Translations under genes and position numbers: made by a program
Assembly: GCA_013399695.1 (NCBI GenBank)
Contig: VXAU01001255.1
Span: 234,169-298,168 of the forward strand
DNA from: Formicarius rufipectus
Taxonomy: Eukaryota; Chordata; Aves; Passeriformes; Formicariidae
Direction of reading: 5' to 3'
Length of the DNA stretch: 64,000 nt
Notes under the pieces: generated by a model
The model's input: only the letters and a program-made list of their open reading frames with translations
What the model was told of the DNA's origin: nothing
Database searches by the model: none
Shown: in pieces, positions 11,674 through 23,871 of the stretch
Position numbering within the stretch: the stretch's first letter is position 1
How the letters are laid out: each line of letters opens with the position of its first letter

Positions 11674-14600
11674 TATTCTACATAGTGTGTCAGAATAGAA
11701 TCTTATGCTACATGGGATGACTGCTTGTTGTTATAAATATAAAAGATATTTCTGTGCCATTCAAAGAAAAACAACAGTCAGAACAAATTAGCCATGGACA
11801 GCTTGTCAGCTAGAGGAATTGGTGCCACAGCTCACTCAGGCAAAACAAAGCTGCTGGCAGGTCAAGAGAACTCAGACAGAGCAAGTCAGAGACACATCAG
11901 TCACAGTGTTGAGGACTTGCAGGCTCAATACAAAGCATATGGCCTGTTACTACCTACAACAACAGGGTTTTACTGGGCCACATAATCACACACAGGACTG
12001 GGAGTGAGCCATGAGCTTCTTGTATCCCACTTCTGAAGTACCACAGATGTAATATCAGTGAGGTGGTTTCTTCTCATGCTTGCTTTTTGTTCCCGGAAGA
12101 AATCTGGGGAAGAGCTGGAAATACAGGTCATCTGAATGCATTTCAAAGCTGTATTTATTAAGATCAGTGTGGGGTGAGTAGGGGAAGGAAGTATAGCATT
12201 TTAATTTAATGGCAAATTTCCAATGTATCTGTTTTAGGAAAAATCTCTGAGTGAATGATGCAATGATGTTGATTGATATTTTTTTTACCTGTAATACAAC
12301 ATTTCTCATGTTGTATTAGTCTTTGAGAGAGTAAATGCTCTTGATTTCACAAAATACTTTCCATCATGAAACATGTAATTTTAGATTAAACAATTGCTCC
12401 TTAAAATTATTATTGAAGCTAAAAGGCAGGCTGAAGATAAAGGTGTTAAAAAACCACAAATGAGCAGATGTAGCATTCAGGGGTATCACAAGTGCTAGGA
12501 CCACATACTAGGCTTTAGAGCATTCCCACATGCATGCAAGGGTTTAGCATAATTATAGAGCGTTCAGGAAGCATGCTCACTCAATTTGTTCTTAATTTGC
12601 ACACTTATACACCGGAATACAAAGTGGGTTTTTTGATATTTGGGCTTTTTCCCAACCATGTCTGACCTATGCAGAAGAAGCAGGCAGGTAATTCTGTTAT
12701 TTTTCAGTGGTCAGATTCTTGCTCTTTCATTTAAGGGAATTACCCAAAGTCCTCAAGCAATGGCTTGTCCTCATGAGCTTACCTGGGTGTAAGATGGTTT
12801 TGCCACAGAGCATGGGATGTTACTTTAGTGTTATTATTCTGCAAAAGTTACTGAAAATTAGGGACTGAAGTTTTGAAGCATCTGGCTACTGAACTGGAGC
12901 TTCTGAGTGACTGCTCTTGCCTAACAGGCTGTGATGGGTGTCTGACCTGGACTGTGATACAGTTCCAGATGCATGTACACAATGACACTTCAGCCAGGGA
13001 GGTGAACCAGAGAAGGCATAGGTGACTGTATCCTGAAAGAAGAGCCCTGGCAACCTGTGACAGTAGAAGGATTACAAGTTGCCTCAGCTAATAGCTCTAA
13101 TTAGCAAAGTACTACTATGAAACTTGTGTTGCAGGTAGAACATGTCTTAAAAGGTAATATTTAATGCTCAAAATGCTGTAAAAGTTCTGTAAAATCAGTC
13201 CTTTCAGTTTTCCCAGATATTGAGCAAGACTTACCTGGTTAATGATCCTGATTTTCATGTTCCTTATATTCACAATACTGTGAGTCTAGACAAATCATTT
13301 CTTCATTTGTAAATAGTAAAGAGCAATATGTTATTTAGCTGTCATTTTTATGTTAAATAAGTAATGATGGCTGGCTCGTGTCTCTCCTAATTGTATGAAG
13401 TAAGAACTTCGTGTAACCTTTCTGGCATTCTGCAAATTTATGGTTCAGTCTCTCTTTTTTGGGTACCTCATGCTTTTAAAATAAATTCTTTCTAGTAGTT
13501 ATTAAACAGCCAGCAGAGAAAAACAGCAAAGTTGTTCATCAATTGCTGAGAATAAGTGTTTGTAAAATAAAATGTGTTTGTCTTCCTTCATTCAGGTGTA
13601 AAGCTGCATTTACTTTTACTTATAATTCCTAGTGTTCTGTATTTTCTTTTCTTTCCTATTTTCTTTCAAGTGTTATCATTGCACATGTATCCTTGCCTAG
13701 AACTGTGAGTGGTCACAATTATTTTCCCAAGACAAATATGTCATAACAAGTCTTTCATGAGGTTTAGAAGAATCCCATAGGCCTTAAAAAAGTCTATTCC
13801 GCTTCATTCATTTTGAATAAAATGAAAGTTCGTGATAATATTAAGAAAACTTTTGATGTTCAGGCACACATGAGGAAGTTGTATACCCCAGTTAGTCAAA
13901 ATAAAATGGTCTCAAATGGACCTTTTACAGAAGTTTAATATTCAAAATGAAACAGTTTCAGAGGCTGTGCTTATAAGATTTTGAAAAATGAGGCATTTCT
14001 GGACGAAAAATACAGAGTTTTCAAAATCCCTTACACTGAACATCTAGAATAAAGGCAACCATAACCTCTAGTTTATCACGATTAAAAAGAAATTAACAAT
14101 TTATGGGTTTTTTTGAAATGAGAATGAAAAGTGACAGAATATTTTTTCCAAATAGGTTTGCTGAATTCTTGCATATAGAGGGCTCTGTGAGAAGCAAAGA
14201 GTGTTTTGGTCTCTCTGCTGTGACATGCTCTACACTGACATTTTACAAGATCTTCTACAGTGGTTAAAAGCTTCCAGCACCAAAGGGATTAAATCTGTAA
14301 TGTGGAAAAGCTTCACAAAGAGAATGAACTGCCCTAATACTCAGGCAACAAATATAAGAGACACTTGAGAAATTGCACCATTGCAGCCCACTTTCTGAGT
14401 GCAGTCAAATTTGAGTCTAAACCTATTTTATTACATTACCTTAAATCCATTGCTACACCAGTATCTTCTGCTTCTTAGGAGAATTCATTAACTTGATATC
14501 ACGACATACTAACAAAATTAACATATTTTATTTTCTGCAGGCTTCTGTTTAGCTCAAAGTATGTTCAAAACAAACTTACATATGGTCATATCCTTGGATG

Positions 14601-16396
14601 ATTTTTCACAGAAGAACAATGAAAGCTTTAGTTCAAAGAAACTAAAGATGAATAAAAGGTTCTCAGAGCAGTCTGTATACTCATCTATTTTTATTTCTGT
14701 AATCAGATGAAATTAACATCTGCTGCATAGAATTCCATTGCTGACAAGGAAGTATTTTACCATGTGAAGAGGTATATGAGCGCATTTTGCACTGCTTCTG
14801 TGCAGAACAAAAACAAAAACAACAAAAAAAACCTTTTATGTAAAGGCAGTTGATATTTGGAAAAAATGTGCTCATGGGATGGCAGCATTATTTTTAACAA
14901 TGATAAGGGAAAGAAATCTGAATACAGTCACAGCATAGGACCTGGAATGAACCACCCACTCCTTTATTTCTTCAGCAGTCAAACTCCACTTCGGTGAAGG
15001 GAGACCAGTTATAGTGAGAATGTGACATGATTCTAGGCACCTACGTAACTCAGTAATGTGTGCACTGAAATGTCTAATAAGTACATGCTTTATCATGAAT
15101 GAGGCTCTCCTTAAGACCTCAATAGCCCTAATGCTTTACCCCTCTTTTTCCTCAGCATTCAGATACATACCAAAACTGATTTATTTAAGCTGTCATTAAC
15201 ATGTTATCCCAGTGTGTGCTCAGCTGCAGGACAAAACCTCTGGAGAACTGCCTAAGCAGTTCTCTGTTAAGCAGTGTGGATCTGTACTGTTTCCTTCTGC
15301 AGCAAGGCAGGGTAAAATTAGGTGGGTTTTGGATGGAGAGTGTTTTGCTTTAAATTCAATTCCTGCATTTCTGTCTGCTTTAGAGAAGAGTTGAAACAGA
15401 GGCCTTGTCAGTAGAGGTACAAATCACTTGACGACAGAGAAGTGTTTATAGTAGCAATATTTAGAGTGAAATATCTTCAGGAGGAATGCAAAACACTTCC
15501 TCTTGTTGTAGTAGTGCATTTCTGGGGCAGTAGAACTTTAGGACTGTAGACATACATTCTGGTTGTGTTTGTATATTTTCAGTAAAACTTTTTTTTTTTT
15601 TTCTCTTTCATATTTTAGGACAGGTTATGCAATAAAGCAATTGATGAATATATTTAAAAGTTTCAAACCCAACAGAAAGGAAGCTCATTACTCAAGTGTT
15701 GCTTAAAATAAAGTTTGCTTTTAAAGAACTATGAAATGTCACATTCTGTGACACCCTCCTAATTTTTTCGGAGTATTTAAAGGACAAAGGAACAAACCAG
15801 TACTTAGCTGGTTATCAGAAAGTGGGAGGAGGGTGGGGGGGATATGTGGTTTTGTGTCTTATTAGAAACATGATTATAAAACCTTACTGTATACATGAGT
15901 AAGGGAAAATGATGGTGAAAAGATGTACATCTTCGATTGTTTTTCAAGGAAGAATGGAAACCCACAAGCAAAAGGCAAAAATATAGTCCTTATATGGCAC
16001 ATCTATTTTAAACAATTATCATGGAGGAAAACTCTAATTTTTTCATTCTGAAGATCTTACAAAAAGAAGAAAAAGCTACTTAATGGGTTTCTCATAAAAA
16101 TTATATGTTTTATTTGTGTTTCCACAAGCTTTATCCTTGAAAACCAGGTAGCATTTGTACTCCCATTTTTATAACTCGCTATCTGATATCACTTAAGTGG
16201 ATGTGATCTTAATTTGCCTGTGTATTGTTTTTCCTCCAAACCATTCAACTATTCCATAAAAGTGTTTTGTGAGTTGTTTTTGTGTTTTGTTTTGTTTTGT
16301 TTTTTCTTTCAAATCTACATGGAATGCTTATGAAAATTTTCAGAAGGCAATGAGTTTCAAACATATATCATTTAATGGGATGGCTGTATCTCTGAC
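11674..16396. other. Unique AT-rich DNA, no gene recognised
   Basis: Long AT-rich stretch without convincing coding potential or known repeats. Only short T runs (15586-15602) and TTTTG units (16283-16307) stand out. Confidence 0.6.
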
Positions 16397-16681
16397 TGTC
16401 GGGAGTGAAGAAAAGGACATCGCTCCCGCAGGGCTAACACCGGAAGAGTATCAGCGCTGATTGCTATTGTTGGAAAAGTTCTCCATTATTGCCCTGAGGG
16501 CTAGTCACGTTTAATATTCCTATTAGTTGTTCTTTGACGCAGTGTTTAATATTCATGTTTCATGTTCCTCCCACGTTCCTCCCTTTTACCCTTCTTTGTA
16601 TTGTACAAAGATGTAATTGATTGTAATATTCCTCCCAGTTATACCCTTTTACGCTAAACCACACCCTTCTTTTAAACCCTT

Positions 16682-16714
16682 CCTCAGGAGCCCTATAAAA
16701 GCGGCTCCCTGAGG
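16682..16714 (+). promoter_or_regulatory. LTR core promoter inside an inverted repeat
   Basis: CCTCAGGAGCC lies before and GGCTCCCTGAGG after the TATA box, forming a near-perfect inverted repeat with one unpaired base. The loop is the TATA sequence. The downstream arm ends just before AATAAA. Transcription would start about 25-30 bases past the TATA box, near the poly(A) signal, so the R region would have to include or follow it closely. Confidence 0.6.
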
Positions 16715-16777
16715 AGAATAAACGGCTTGCCCACCTTCACCTTACTTTGTCTCCTTCTTTCTTTCTCCTAGAACCCC

Positions 16778-16800
16778 TCAGCTACCCTTGAGGTAGCTGA
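16778..16800 (+). other. Perfect 9-base-pair hairpin in the LTR
   Basis: TCAGCTACC, loop CTTGA, GGTAGCTGA: a perfect stem-loop downstream of the LTR poly(A) signal, in R/U5. It would form in the transcript. Function unknown. Confidence 0.75.
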
Positions 16801-19129
16801 CCCTCCCCGTATCAGGACCCTTCACTTTAATTTCACTCCCGATATCTGACATCTTTAGTTTGTGTGACAAAAGCAAGAACTGCAAGTTTATATTTGTCCA
16901 TCTCTGTGTTCTCTGATCCATGGACCAGCCCCCCATCAGTACTAGAGTAGTCCTTGAGCTCAGCTGTGCTGAGCTAAAGTGCCTTGAGAGACCTGTCAGT
17001 CACTGAACAAGGAAAGAAATCCTATCATCTGTGTAGACTCTGGAAGAAACTAAATGGGAACCACTGTGGAAAACCCAACACCTGACTTTTAATTTTTTTT
17101 TCTTTTGTCTGATTTCACCAAACACAAGAGAGAGCGATAAGTAAAATTTTTGTTGCTCTAGCTGCATACAGAGGCCTGGGCTAAACCTAGAAAAATCCTT
17201 GATCCCTCTCCCCACAGTGTGAATTACTTTTGACATGGATGTATTTATAGGAAAAGAGCTTGGGACTAATAGCCTGAGAGAGCTAATATCTTCTGAAAAG
17301 TGCCTGGATGTGGACTTCAAGACTAAACATTTATGGCATTAAATGCCCTCAGGTTAACATGGTGCTTTGCAGGTGAGTGTCATAGGTTTATATACCACAG
17401 TCATTCTTGTAGTTTTTAAAATAATCATATTTTCTAGAAAGAATTACAGGAATGTATCATGACTCAATGTTTCTTATTGCTCAAGGGGAAATCCTTAATT
17501 CTTAGTGATGTTTTTCAGAAATTTACAGTCCTCCTCAAAGGAAATGTTGCTGAAATAATATATAGGGAAAAAAATCACGTGGGGATTATTTTGATCTTGA
17601 AATGTGTTTGGGTCAGTGTGGTGCAAGATTCAAGCGGTAAGATGCTGTCATAGCCCCTGTTGTAACACCACACCCTTTCCTTTCCCCCCGCCAGTAGCAC
17701 AGAGAAGAGGAAGTTCAAGCAGTGCAGTGGTGATAAGCAACAGACAGCAAACAGAGCTTTACCGCCTGAGCATTAGGGGTCTCTTTCATCCTGGCCTCTT
17801 CAGAGGCTACTGAGATGGATCAACATGGAGAGCAGCAACACAGTTCTTTTTGGGAAGACTTTTTCCCAGAATAGACTGTACATGCACTTACCAAGATGAA
17901 AGAAGGTGTGCATGAGGTTTGGCAGAGAAATTGTCTCATTTTCATTGTTTACTAACCATGTTTTGACATAGGATTGGATTAATGCAGAGTATGATCTCTT
18001 TATCATTTTTGTGGCATCTTGAATGTAGTTTTTGCTTTCAGCCTAGCAAATATTTTAAGATTAAATCAGAGAAATCCCTTAGAGAAGAGTATGCAAAGCA
18101 CAAGAATGAAAATGATTGAAGGAGCACTTAATTTAGGGTCACTTGCTCGGAGCCAGTGACAGCTCACCAGGAAGTGCACAACAACCCTTCACATCTCTGT
18201 TGCTAAAACTCCAGGTTGTCCAGTTGTTCTGACAGAGGCTTTTAGTTCTGTGTCGGTTGCAGTTTTCCATCCTCCATTCATATTACTCCACACTGCATGC
18301 AGCAACGCACCATCAGGAAAGGAGGGTGTTCTGGTTGGAGTCTGTAGCTAGCATCCTGGAAAAACATCTGTGCTGCAGCAAATCAAAGTCCTTCAGAGCC
18401 AGCAGCCATAGCCCAGCTGTTTTCATTGTAATCAGATGAAATTATTTTATTTTGAGCGTATAATGTGCATTTAATGAACTTGAAGACAGAGTCCTTGGGC
18501 AGGTGACATATAGTGATTGGTCTGGGAGTTTGCCTGTAGGAATTTTGGTTTTTTTTCCTTCTCGTCCCTTGCTTCTGTACTCCAGTTTAACTTACAATAA
18601 AACTTCTGATTCTTCTAATCACAGTTTAATACTGAGTGATCCTCAGACGTGTTTTACAGAGGTGTTGCTTTTGTGCAGAGTAAAACACAGTGCCCGGAGA
18701 AGCAGTACTCAAATATCTACTGTGAAAGTGTGGAAGAGAGATTAAGCTCTATGGCTGTTGCAGTGAGACCCCTGACCTGCTTTCTGATAGAAATGACTTT
18801 TTGGAAGTCATCACAGCTTGCAGTACTCCAGTGCAAATCTTCTAGTCTCTGACAGGGCAGATCAGGTCCACTGACAACACCTTGGAGTTGGTATGAGTTT
18901 TGGGATTTGGCACTGATGTCAAAAGGGGAATAGTTTGGGGTTTGTATTAAAAATGAAGATGAAATCCAATTCAGAAAGACAGGAAAACTTATGTCAGGAA
19001 AACTTGTGGCAGGAAAACAAAGTTTAATTTTCTTCAGAAGTTATATTTACATTTAATTTGATGTCATAAATCCTTCTCAGTCTTACTAATAAAGCAAAAA
19101 CAAGTTGTCCCTTGTGTTTCTGTCATGCA

Positions 19130-19330
19130 CACTTTCTCGATACCCACCCCTTTCCTCCTTTTATCTCTTCATGTCTCCCTCTTTCTTTCACCCTTTTCTT
19201 ATTTAATGCTGCCTCTCTCACTCTGTTTCTCATTTCTCTCTTTGTCTCACACTTTCTGTCTTTGGTCCTTTCTTCCTCACATTGTGCCTCACTCACCACT
19301 CCCAGATGCACTTCTCTCTGTATCTCACAC
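19130..19330. repeat. Pyrimidine-rich low-complexity stretch
   Basis: About 200 bases strongly enriched in C and T on the plus strand (ctccctctttctttcaccc style), with scattered purines. Frames on both strands here (serine/leucine-rich or arginine/glutamate-rich) are composition artefacts. Confidence 0.75.
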
Positions 19331-19368
19331 AAAAGTAATGAAATGAAAAATTGGCCTAAAAAACCCCC

Positions 19369-19419
19369 TGTTGTGGTTTTTTGTTTGTTTGTGGTTTTTT
19401 GGGGGTTTTGTTTGTTTTT
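19369..19419. repeat. T/G-only tract with G runs
   Basis: 51 bases of only T and G, including a GGGGG run and several GG pairs separated by T. Confidence 0.85.
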
Positions 19420-22400
19420 ACCTTTAGTTCAGTGTAAATGATATTTACAAAATAGTTTGGACTTAGATGTCCTTTGAGTTAGAAACAGTTAATCTCTTTC
19501 TGTGAGATAATTGTGAACAAGACTGTCTTTAGACAATAGTGTGAGCTATAAGGAGCAAAGCAAAACTCCAGATGCTTCTAAAAATATCTCTTTGTCTTGC
19601 TATTGTTATCTAGATAATGTCATGAATTGAATAAACCATATTCTGCAAATATATACAGAAAACTATTTTCATCTCAACAAGCTCTTTGTTTACCTGATAA
19701 CCTTAAAGCTATAACTGATTCTTGTACAGTTAGATATGTAGGTGACATCTTGCAAGAACTATCTCTGATTATGTATCTATTTTTTTAATTTTCTATTTCT
19801 CTTTGTAAAATTCTTGTGATTCCTTCCCATACAGATCTATTTCCTTACCTTCTTTCCTCTTTCTGTGCTAACCTACTTTGGTTTCTGTGTGTGTGATTTT
19901 TCTTTAAATAAACCTCACTAAAAAGGAATTATGGTTTGGAGGTGAAAACAAAGTGTTCACACTCTATCTTTTCTTTCTTTACCAAAGAGTATATTTAAAA
20001 AAAAAAAAAAGAATAATTTTTCAACCCAGTTTTGCTCACCAACTGCAACAACTGAGAAGCAATAGTAACATGAAAAAAGGTAAGTCTTGAGCAGACATTT
20101 CTAGCAGATGATGATTTATTAAAACTCAAGTTGTGTCTGAAATATAAGGAAATCATAATTCTCCTTTGCTTGTTTACAGCTGGTTTAGCTTTGCAGCAAA
20201 GTAAATTGCTTTCTCAGCTGAGTATTCTACTGTTGGAGTACCAGGTAATCTTGGTGTTTGCTCCCACTGATGATTTGCCAGTGTAGTTGATTTGCACGAT
20301 TGGCTTGGGGTCATTTAACTTCTTCTACAGAGCTGTAATGAACCTTTGGACCTAAGCAACAAGGTGAAGTATGATTAAAGGGAACAAGTTATTTGGGAAG
20401 AAAAGGGATCCTGCATCTCACTGTGAGGCAGTACAAAGGAAAAGTGGCCATTTGTCTTCAGTGGCTGGTGTGTGCTGCTGACCTAGGCTGAACACAGCTG
20501 ATTATAATGCCAGAAGAAATGGAGCTTCTAGGAGGCCAAGGAGAGGTAAAAAAATACAGCAGGGGCTCTACCACACAACAACAGAATTAAAAGGTAGTGG
20601 TAGAGAATGGAAGCTCTTCACTTCCCTTCAGACTTACTTTGGATTTTGTACACGCATAAGCTTAAAAGGATGGAAGGGGAAAGGGCTTTTCTTCAGATGA
20701 ATGACAGCATTGCAAACTGTGTGTGAGAAAGGAAATATGTTCATCCTCACAAAACCAAAAACCTCTCTAAACACTCTCTCTGAATTATCCAAAGCCTTTT
20801 AACACATCTGTAGCTAAACAGAAAGAGGTCATCATCACCTTGATCTCACCAAGTAACAACAACAATCTGCAGAAATCTTTAACAAATTACATTAAATCTT
20901 TATTTCTCCACAAGCTGTAACACTTTATTATTTTATAGACAGCAAATATGTTCAAAAGCAGACAGTACAAACACAAAGTGAAAACCAGTAGCATTTACTT
21001 TTCACCCCAAAGATCTTTCTGCTTCCAGTTACAAGAGATCCTATTTTATACTTTGTCAGCTCAGCTTTTGGTTGTAAATGCATGAATTTAGGACTGTAAC
21101 AGAAACCTGGTACAGGGACCTGTAACTAAAGATCTTAACTTTTAAAGGGAGATTGTTCCATTTATGCAAATTTACAGACCCTCAAAATCTAGAAATAACT
21201 CTAAAATATTGAATGTGATATGGAGAAATGGCTGTTCAGACAGAAAGGATGCTATTCTACAATTCCCTGTCATGGTTGCTTCAGAGTACAGCTTTAGATA
21301 TGGAGGGTATGGATGGTTCTCAAAACAGAGGTATAGTGATACAGGATAAAACCTAAATTAAGAGGTGTCTAAAATATTCATATCTCTAATTTAAAAAAGG
21401 AAAATTTGGGGAACGAAAAGATGACCATTCCCTGTAAGTGCAGAGTTTTATTTCTCTACACTTATAATGGCAAATAAGATGGGACTAAGTGGGGTCTGTG
21501 TGGTTTGATGGCCTTCTTCATTATTTTTATCCATGATTCCTTGACTGTCTTTCTGAAGTCTGCTGTTTCTCTGCCAGGGAGTCCCAGGGCTGTAGTACAT
21601 GCAGGATAACTAAGAAGATATTTAATGTTTTTTAACCTCCGGAAGCTGACATACTAGGAAACTCTTGAATTCCTACTAAGGTTAGTGTGTTTCAGATTAA
21701 GTTCTCTACAACAAAAAAGGCTCTTTAAATAGTTTTCCATTTTTAGCCCAGAGGTTCTACATTTTGCTAATTCCAAGCTGACATCGAACTAGTTTCTTGC
21801 TTTACTGACTGGGAATATGCAGTCGCACCTATTGTATTTCATGGGTTTAGAAATACACATACACAGATAAATAGATATGTATAACATTAACCTTATGAAA
21901 ACAAAAACTGTGTACATGTTAAATAAACCTATATTCATCAAACCTACTGAAATACACATAATATTTCATTATTATTAAGGATTTTTAATTACTTACAAAG
22001 CAGTGATAATTTTCTATTTTATGTGTTAGCATGTTCTCTGTTCATTAATCACATTATTTTTCCCCCTCCCCTCTTTCACCTTCCATTCATCATCAAGAGT
22101 GTAGACTGAGATGATAAAAGAAGCATTTTATGATGTTGGCTTTTACCAGATACTTCATTAGCTGTACATTGTCTTCAGCACCATTAATCGATACTATGGG
22201 AGTTATTCCAGCTTCAGCTAGCATGTCCCATGTTAGCCAAGTGGACATTTGTCTCTACATTTTTATTCAAAACAGAGTGGTCCTTCAGCCTGGGTATATT
22301 CCCCAGCTGAAGTTAATATCTTCATGGGTACTCTCCCACTGACACACCACCTCATTTCACATCTGTCCTGTTTGATTCTCGTCCTAAACAAGGAAAAGAT

Positions 22401-23644
22401 ACAATGAAAAGGAGAAGTCACAGTTTCAGATGAGACTGAAAAAGACTCTCCACACTGATCTATAGGAGAAATGAAAGTCTTTCTCCTTCTTTCACTTCCT
22501 GCACCAGTGGTTATATGAATGACGTGGAAACACCACTGTGATGGAGGAGAAGTTTCATATGCTGCAAGAGTTTGCATTTGGAAATTCCATCTGGTATTGA
22601 AAACAGATCTTATCTGAGAATGAAGTTACACTTTTTGTTTTTCCTTAAGCTTGTGGTAGTTGGTCTGATTTAACTTGAGAAAACTTTCAAAATGTGCTCT
22701 CTACCGGCAGCGGCAGAACCTCTGCTGGGTTTGTATCAGTATGTGCAAAGATGCCCAAAGGTGCTGTAATTTGCCTACTCCATGGGAGTGATTTCAGATC
22801 TAAAAGAAAAATTGGTTCATAAAATTTGGCTAATTGGGAATTATTCAGCGTATTTAAAAATAAAGAGTTCTGTAGTATTTTATACTGCTTGATGTTCTTT
22901 CCTAAATTTAGAAGGTAAAAAGGTAAAAATAAAGCATGGATGGCCTTACTTTGAAAAGATGAAATGTTGTTTTAAAACAATATATTTCTCAGGCTAAAAG
23001 CTAATCAGATCAGTAGCTGAAGGTCTAGCACAGAAAGCTATGTCTCTCATAAAATAAAAATTTATATTTTGTACTGACTAGAGAAGATTAAGAATGAAGA
23101 AAAAATTCCTAAAGTTTATGATGTAGTATTGTAGTCTAGAGGAAAAATACACATTTTACATTGTGAAATATTGATTAAAGTTATGAAATAAAACTGTTAT
23201 TTGTACAAAAAATTAGTTTAGAAGAACTAAAAGAGCTAATTAAAGAAAACTCTACTAAAATAACCCCTACTATTATTTTCACATACTCAGTTTTGTAAAA
23301 TCAAATCTAAGTAATCAAAAGAAGATACTTTAGGTATCACTTCACAAGCTGGGATAGCTATGCTGAAATACCTAAGCTGGGCTTTCTGTGTGTAAATTAA
23401 ATCACCATACTGTTTCTTAATTTATTGCTGAACTGACACCTAAGAAATACAAATTAATATGAGTGAGAGATGTATTGCCAAGGATCGATTTTGTCTGATC
23501 AAATGAAAATTACTTCTGCCACTTCAAAATAAACAAGAAGGGTTATGAGTATTTTTTAATTTGTTTGGGTAATGGAAATTTAAAGAAAATATGACTAGTT
23601 TAATTGCAGGGGTGGGGGAGAAAATATTGGTCATTTGGACATTT

Positions 23645-23871
23645 AAAAACAAACAAACAAACAAACAAACAAAACCAACAAAAAAAAACACAAAACCAAA
23701 ACAAACAAACAAAAAAACCACAAAAAAACCCCAAAAACAAAACAAAAAAAAACCACAAAAAAACAAAACAAAAACCAAAACAAACAAAAACAAACAAAAA
23801 AATCCCAAAAAACAAACAAACAAAACACCAAAAAACACACACACACAAAAAAAAAATAAAACCAAAGACAG
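23645..23871. repeat. Long A/C-only low-complexity tract
   Basis: Bases 23645-23802 are exclusively A and C; after single T interruptions the tract continues to about 23871 and includes a (CA)n run. It accounts for the long lysine/threonine/asparagine/glutamine-rich and phenylalanine/cysteine-rich frames on the two strands. Confidence 0.95.

Larger units (their letters stand above)
16397..16844 (+). mobile_element. Solo LTR of an endogenous retrovirus (ERVK-like)
   Basis: 448 bases bounded by inverted termini: 5' TGTCGGGAGTGAA and 3' TTCACTCCCGATA (one mismatch from perfect). It is flanked by a perfect 6-base direct repeat TCTGAC (16391-16396 and 16845-16850), a target-site duplication. A TATA box (TATAAAA, 16694-16700) and polyadenylation signal (AATAAA, 16717-16722) occur in that order, which fixes the plus orientation. 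No gag, pol or env and no second LTR are present, so this is a solo LTR left by LTR-LTR recombination. A 6-base duplication is typical of class II (alpha/beta-like, ERVK) integrases; the class is inferred from that alone. The perfect duplication and near-intact ends suggest modest age. Confidence 0.93.
16845..23644. other. Unique AT-rich DNA, no gene recognised
   Basis: No coding gene or recognisable transposon. It includes the pyrimidine-rich stretch 19130-19330 and the T/G tract 19369-19419. Frames on both strands are short and of ordinary noncoding composition. Confidence 0.55.

Noticed and set aside
19112..19441. 109-codon serine/leucine-rich frame with signal-peptide-like start
   Set aside because: Pyrimidine-rich low-complexity DNA yields Ser/Leu/Phe frames on one strand and Arg/Glu frames on the other.
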